NCBI GenBank assembly: GCA_030704615.1
Contig: CM060734.1
Coordinates: forward strand, 44,966,042 to 45,030,041
DNA: 64,000 nucleotides
DNA from: Takakia lepidozioides
Lineage: Eukaryota; Streptophyta; Takakiopsida; Takakiales; Takakiaceae
Reading direction: 5' to 3'
The notes under the pieces were generated by a model. That model was not told where the DNA came from, made no database searches, and worked only from the letters and a program-made list of their open reading frames with translations. Shown piece after piece: positions 58,849-64,000 of the stretch. The position numbers were made by a program, and so were the translations under genes. How positions within the stretch are numbered: position 1 is the stretch's first letter; the number at the start of each line of letters is the position of its first letter.

Positions 58849-61800
58849 ATGATAAGAAGTGGTGAACTCCGATCATTTGAGGAGGGCTATCGGGGTGCAT
58901 GGTTTACTTGTGTGGTATGTTTCATCTTCTTTGACCAAGTGAGCAGAGCTAGTTGAAAGCATCAAGTTTGGGGTAATAATGGGGATGTTGTCCATGTAAT
59001 GTATCTTCATTGCATCATTTCATTGAGTTTGGAGCCTCTATGGAAAACATGGTTTGACAATTGATTTCTCCAACCGCCACTCAATGGTCGGGACAGAATC
59101 ATGTAAGGGAATTCGGAGAGAGGAAGGAGCCACTTCTTCCAAGTATTTTGGGCTTTGACCCTCTTCCGATCTCCTCTCTCCAAAAGAGAATAAACCGTTA
59201 ATATGACTCCCCTTTAGGGCATAGTTCCTCCAAGGGTCTTCCTAGCAATATCTGGTGCACAAAAAGCTCAGCTCACTAATGTTCATTGGGTAATTGTCCC
59301 ACAGTACTTCCTAAGCCCTATTGTTTCCCCTCATGAGGAAAGCAACCAATGGTACACCATGGATTTGTGAAATGTGGGCCCAAACCATGGTGCTTTTTGC
59401 TTGACTCCCGTCCCAACTAGGTCCTCCTCCAGTGGGTGGCATAAGACTAACGGTAGGACATGGCTATTGGACACCGGGGGCCTGATCCATGGAGTGTTTG
59501 CTGGTCTCCCATTCCACCCAAGTTTTCCTGCAATGAAGGTGATCTCCAATTTCTCCGAACCCCTTTTCAAAGTGTTCAAGGAGCATTTATTACAATTAGC
59601 CGCTAGTGAAGCACCAAAGTCCAATAGGGAGTCCTCCCCTTGGAAGAAAGGGAAAATTTTCAACATTTGGCGAAGGTCCAATCATAGCATAGTTCTTTTT
59701 GGTTTTTTGCTTGGTCCTAGCTAGTCCTTAAGTCTTAGCAGTCATTCTTTAGGTTAAGTGCCTAATCCCCATTCAATGTTGGAGCATAACTTGCTTAGGT
59801 GTCCCTAACTGGGCTCTATTAGAGGTGCTAGAGATAAACCCACAAAATACAATGTCAGCCGTAAGTTGCTATGTTTGGGGCATTTGATTGTACCTTTCGC
59901 CTCACACTAGCCTACCACCCCCTTTTTGCAGTAGGACTGATAACTATCATAAGATAGTGTGTCCAGGCCCTTTTCAAGATTACACAATTTGACCTTTTGG
60001 TTTTAAGTACTCTGGACTATCACTTGATAGCTTTGTGGGAAAGTCATGATATTTGCCGTAAGCTACCATGTTTGGGCTGTTTCAGATTTCTTCTTTTGGC
60101 CTTCTAGTCTATTTTACTACCATCTTCACAGCTTTGTGGGACCTCAAGGCTCCTATTTATGGATACAACTCCTGTTGACACCTCCCAGAAATGGCCATTG
60201 GTATAATTAGCTGCTGGTAGTTTGTCAAAATCTTGCTGTGCACTATGACCTACTTCCACCCACTCACTCAACTTGCAAATCTAATGTCTATCTTTTTTTC
60301 CGGGTACCTTTGTGTACACTTTCATACTCGAATTGCCAAAGTTTACTTGTTGTGATTTTAGTGTATGAAGTTTGATAGAACACCACTGCCTACAGGATAT
60401 GGGTATTTTTGCCAAGAGCCACCCCCTCTTGGTCCCCCATGTTATCACCTTATTTGGAGGCAATTAAATTGGCCACCATAAACCTCAATAGGGTCTTGCC
60501 TAGCTTAGGCCCGCACATACCTTAAGATCCACAATGATTCCGCTTAGGAAGCATTGGCTTCTAGGTATGGGTGAGAATTGTTCTGCCTTAGCTCCTTCAA
60601 CCACGCTCCCCATCAAAATGGTTGCTAGTGGGAAAACCATATAATCACAACTCACTCTCTCCCTCTGGTCTGTGAGATTTTATAGTTAACTAGTTTCTAG
60701 GAACGTTGAACTTTCATGCTTGTGAATGTGAGACCTTTACAACTTTTTCGTGTTGAGATGATTTGATGGAACATATATGACCTTATACTTGTTGCCTGAC
60801 TTATACATCCACCTCCCTTTCTAAACTTAGAATCTCATTGAAAACATGGAGTTTTCACATATGTATGGATTTTCTTGAGTTTAGTTGTCAAGGGACTGAA
60901 ATAGAGTAGGTATATTTTCAAACTATCAACAATTTGGTTGTGAAGATGAGAAGATTAACACATAGGGTGAAGATTCTTGTACAAGGAGTCCTTCATGGCT
61001 TCATTTACTGTGCAAGCAATATTGATGAGCTTCTAATTAAACCATGGGGTGGATACTCGCTGTATATGAAGTCCTTCGTGGCTTGATTATTTTTGCAAGA
61101 AGCAATTGGCACGCAAGTGTGACAATTGTATATGTACACAACTATCAAAAGTTGTGGACAGAGACGTATAATCCTATTTGCTTGATGTACATGGTAAGTG
61201 GGTTGTCAATGGTTGTTATGTCAGCTGATGGAATTGCCTAAGTGTGTTTCAAGTCAATTTCTGTCAATGCTAGCAGAAACTAACTATTGCTGAAAGTATG
61301 TGTATTGTAGGTGTGACTAACGGAACGAAATACTCTGCCTTGTTAGATAACAAGGATGGCCACAAGCCGAATGCTGTTGAACTAACGTCTATGGTTCCAC
61401 CTTATTGAGTGAGCAGATCACAGGGAGCAAGAATACCAAATCTGGTGTTAGCTACCGCTTGAAGTACCTCTGTTATGAAGATGAAGGTAAGTGGCAACAG
61501 CATTATGGTCCTGTTTTGTCGTACGCCTTCTATGTCTAAGTACATACATTTGTGATGTAGGTGGATGGATGTTTCCACCTTGTCGGTCATTTCTCTCTCT
61601 CCTTCAGTGGAGATACTGTCAAGACTAATCGTTAGTTTACATCAGGCAATGTGGATCTTGAAATGCAATGTTTTGTGTACATGAAATACTCATCTACTAC
61701 TATCTATGTATTTGTGTGATATGTGTTTCCAAAGTGAGGAGTGTTCCCTTCTTTTGTCTCTTGCAAACCTCATTTCACTGTTGCAAATGACTTACTTGAA

Positions 61801-63827
61801 AAGGAGAGCATCAGAGGGTATGTGACACACATCTTCTGGGGTGCAAGAATAGTGGTTAGTAGCAATCTCCCCCTTCCCTAGACTCTAGTAGCCATCTTAC
61901 TAACCGCAACTGCTGGGCCAAACGTAGAACAACAGAAAAGCCTACGTAGCGGATCTACTTCTTAAGTAGATTCAGCACAATTTCTAATTTTTCTCAGTTC
62001 TAGGTATGGTATCTGGGGTTAACTTTACCCACAATTGGAGTATGAAAGGGTCATAGAAGATGTGTGCTTCTGCATGCAATGTGGTATCCTAAATATCGAT
62101 CGTTATTTTTGCTTAGCATAAATAGTTGCCTTGTTATGTGGCTCGAAGACCAAAAAGAAAAAAGGTTCTCCTCTAAAATAGACTTCGATGTGCTTCTTGA
62201 GCTTGCTGTTACTACACATTATTTTACTAATAGGGACTTCTGTTCAGCCCCATGAAGAACTCTTATGTCTATTCATCTTTGTCTATTTATGTTTATAGAT
62301 CTGGACGTCTTGAAGTTCCATCGCAGCAGCCAGTCCGTGCCTTCAATTCATACTGGAAAATCTCCCTTAGTCTCAGAACCGTTATGAAGCTTATTTTTGG
62401 TTTATTTCACCTTGGACACCATACCACTACTTTAGATTTGTAATTTGGCAAATTGTCAATAGTTTCAGTTGTCCCATCAGTTTCACCTTGGATGCCCAAC
62501 CGATATTGTTGACTTTGTTGTGAAACAAGATGTCAATAGTTTTTGGTCATTCCTTCAATTTGAAAGCCTTGACTTTGTATTATGAAATTTCTTTTATTCA
62601 TAGCTAACTTAGTAAATTCTGACGGGGTATTTGAAGGTCAATTTACTTCAGGACTGTAGATCAATCCATTTGAAATATGCTCGGATTGAAAACTGTTCTT
62701 CTTTGGAACTATGTGACAACGGCGATTATATGTGCCTTTGTTCCAAAAAGACCTTGTCACAGAACTCTCCACCTTCCAAACAAAACTTAGGGTCATGATA
62801 ACCTAACCAAATTTATCATCCTGTTCATCTGATTAGGGTAGTGAATTTGCTACCTTAACTCCTATGGTTCCTATCAATGTACATGATGAAGGAGGTGAGT
62901 GGAGCTAATTATATCAATTTGTCGAGGTCCACAGAGGAGCATTGGACTCAAGCATCTCAAATCAGGCCTGACACAAGGAAGTCTGCCAACAAAGTATATG
63001 AATCCATGCTCCGTCCATTGCCACCTCCTTTTGCTGAAAAAGAGGCTTTGCAACGTGGTGATGTCAACCACAGCGGCAAAGTGATTCTGCATACCAGGGC
63101 TTGGGAGGTTGGAGATTTGGTTGACTGGTGGAAAGATGATTGCTGGTGGGAAGGTACAATCAGTGCGATTTCAAAACAAAACAAGATCAAGGTACTTATG
63201 CCCTTGTTGCTGGCAGTTCATCACCCTAGTCATTTAGATTGCTTACTAAAAGACTAGATGGAGTCATTGTCAATAAGACAAACCTTATTTTGATACTATT
63301 TTCCGGGGATTCTATTTTGGTGGGTTCCTATGTGAAATGTGTTACCCACATTGCTGGTGTTAATGATTGTGGAGGCTAAGGAATTTATCAACAAGGTCCA
63401 CCACCACTTAATATCACTTTCTGTTAATAAGCAAGGCCTTAACTTTTAGGGCTCTTGCGATGACTCTCACCAATACCCAGATAGTCTTGTCTCTTTTGGG
63501 CGGGGTCTATAGCCACAAGGCTACAGCAAACGAAGTCTTATGAGTACATTTCTCTCTCTCTAGGTAAGTCACACTACCAGACTGAGCCCCTCACAAAGGT
63601 AGTATCTGTTCCCGTGTTGTTCTGCGCAAACTGCTGGCGGGGTCTATGGCCACAGGGCTACGGCAAACAACGTCTTATGAGTACATTCTCTCTTTTGTTC
63701 TGTGTAGGTATCCTTGCCGGATCCTCCACAGGGAGAAGGTTTAGTTTATCAGGTCAAACCAGAGCATCTGCGTGCATCATTGGTGTGGGATATGGCCACA
63801 AAGAAGTGGATGTTTCCAGTCCCGAAG
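58849..63827 (+). CDS. Agenet domain protein, right-hand gene, 3' end outside
   Basis: Exons: 58849-58914 (ATG 58849: MIRSGELRSFEEGYRGAWF), 61417-61486 (ITGSKNTKSGVSYRLKYL), 62935-63191 (EEHWTQASQIRPD, then AWEVGDLVDWWKDDCWWEG) and 63708-63827 (VSLPDPPQGEGLVYQ, then LRASLVWDM). Exon phases 0, 1, 0 and 0 are the same as in the gene at 31665. An upstream ATG at 58806 would give a longer N-terminus like that gene's, but one extra T at about 58861 puts it out of frame, so the first Agenet strand is shortened or the gene is damaged. Intron 1 is 2.5 kb and holds no recognised gene. The remaining exons lie beyond 64000. Confidence 0.72.
63480..63700 (+). repeat. Interspersed repeat, one and a half copies
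   Basis: The GGGGTCTATAGCCACAAGGC to GTCTTATGAGTACATT module occurs twice (about 63500-63560 and 63639-63690). Between them lies GAGCCCCTCACAAAGGTAGT, the module also seen at 12967. The repeat sits in the last visible intron of the Agenet gene and ends about 15 bp before exon 4, so it supplies part of that intron's acceptor region. Confidence 0.65.
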
Positions 63828-64000
63828 GTTGTCTTCTGACCTACCTTTTGCTTGAGATTCTGAAGGCAATTGTAATACATTCTACTTTCTTTTGGGTTTA
63901 GGGTTTCTACCTATGCTAGGTGCGAATAGGAAGTGATGAGTTCTCAGATAGTCCGGCTGCAGCATTTGTGCTTTGGAGTGCTATAGGTCATCTTGTTTGG

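Noticed and set aside
59374-59724. 116-codon plus-strand ORF and its 116-codon antisense partner
   Set aside because: They lie in the 2.5-kb first intron of the Agenet gene; neither has a recognisable domain or a supported start.

Overview
This window is nuclear DNA of a land plant. The genes are split by GT-AG introns and include plant-typical families: a PLS/DYW-type pentatricopeptide repeat (PPR) protein, an organellar single-stranded-DNA-binding (OSB/PDF-motif) protein, Agenet (plant Tudor-like) proteins and a plastid DnaJ-type zinc-finger protein. A piggyBac transposon, many nested small elements and the style of the PPR repeats suggest a large-genome seedless plant. A fern or lycophyte is my best guess; a moss or liverwort is not excluded.

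Layout. 1-2.4 kb: possible last exons of a gene lying to the left. 2,380-7,049: a complete piggyBac element with TTAA ends. 7.8-15.1 kb: three ordinary genes, namely a plastid BSD2-like zinc-finger protein (minus) and an oligoribonuclease (plus) that share a 565-bp divergent promoter, and an RBM18-like RNA-binding protein (minus). 15,883-36,028 and 36,029-55,478: a head-to-tail tandem duplication of about 20 kb. Each unit carries an OSB-PPR gene (minus), a decayed Agenet gene (minus) and an Agenet gene (plus). 58.8 kb to the end: another Agenet gene (plus) that runs out of the window.

Unit 1 keeps the better copies: a seven-exon gene in which three OSB-type PDF motifs read in frame into about 950 residues of PPR, and a seven-exon Agenet gene with one frame problem. 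In unit 2 the PPR array has collapsed, the first OSB exon has been inverted together with about 1 kb bounded by inverted repeats, and the Agenet gene has lost exons 1-2 and gained a frameshift. Unit 2 also took a Ty1/copia retrotransposon (43,023-47,268) and a piece of a gypsy gag gene. Unit 1 took two hAT-like elements, a piggyBac-like derivative and a 76-bp retroposon. The paralogous unit supplies the empty site for several of these, so their borders and target-site duplications can be read directly. Against this background of decay, a block of 1,003 bp (28,906-29,908 and 50,104-51,106) has no visible difference between the units.

The most novel candidate is the in-frame OSB-PDF/PPR fusion. 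The 1-kb identical block and the family of at least five Agenet loci built on one exon pattern come next. All coordinates were read by eye; no searches or alignments were run.
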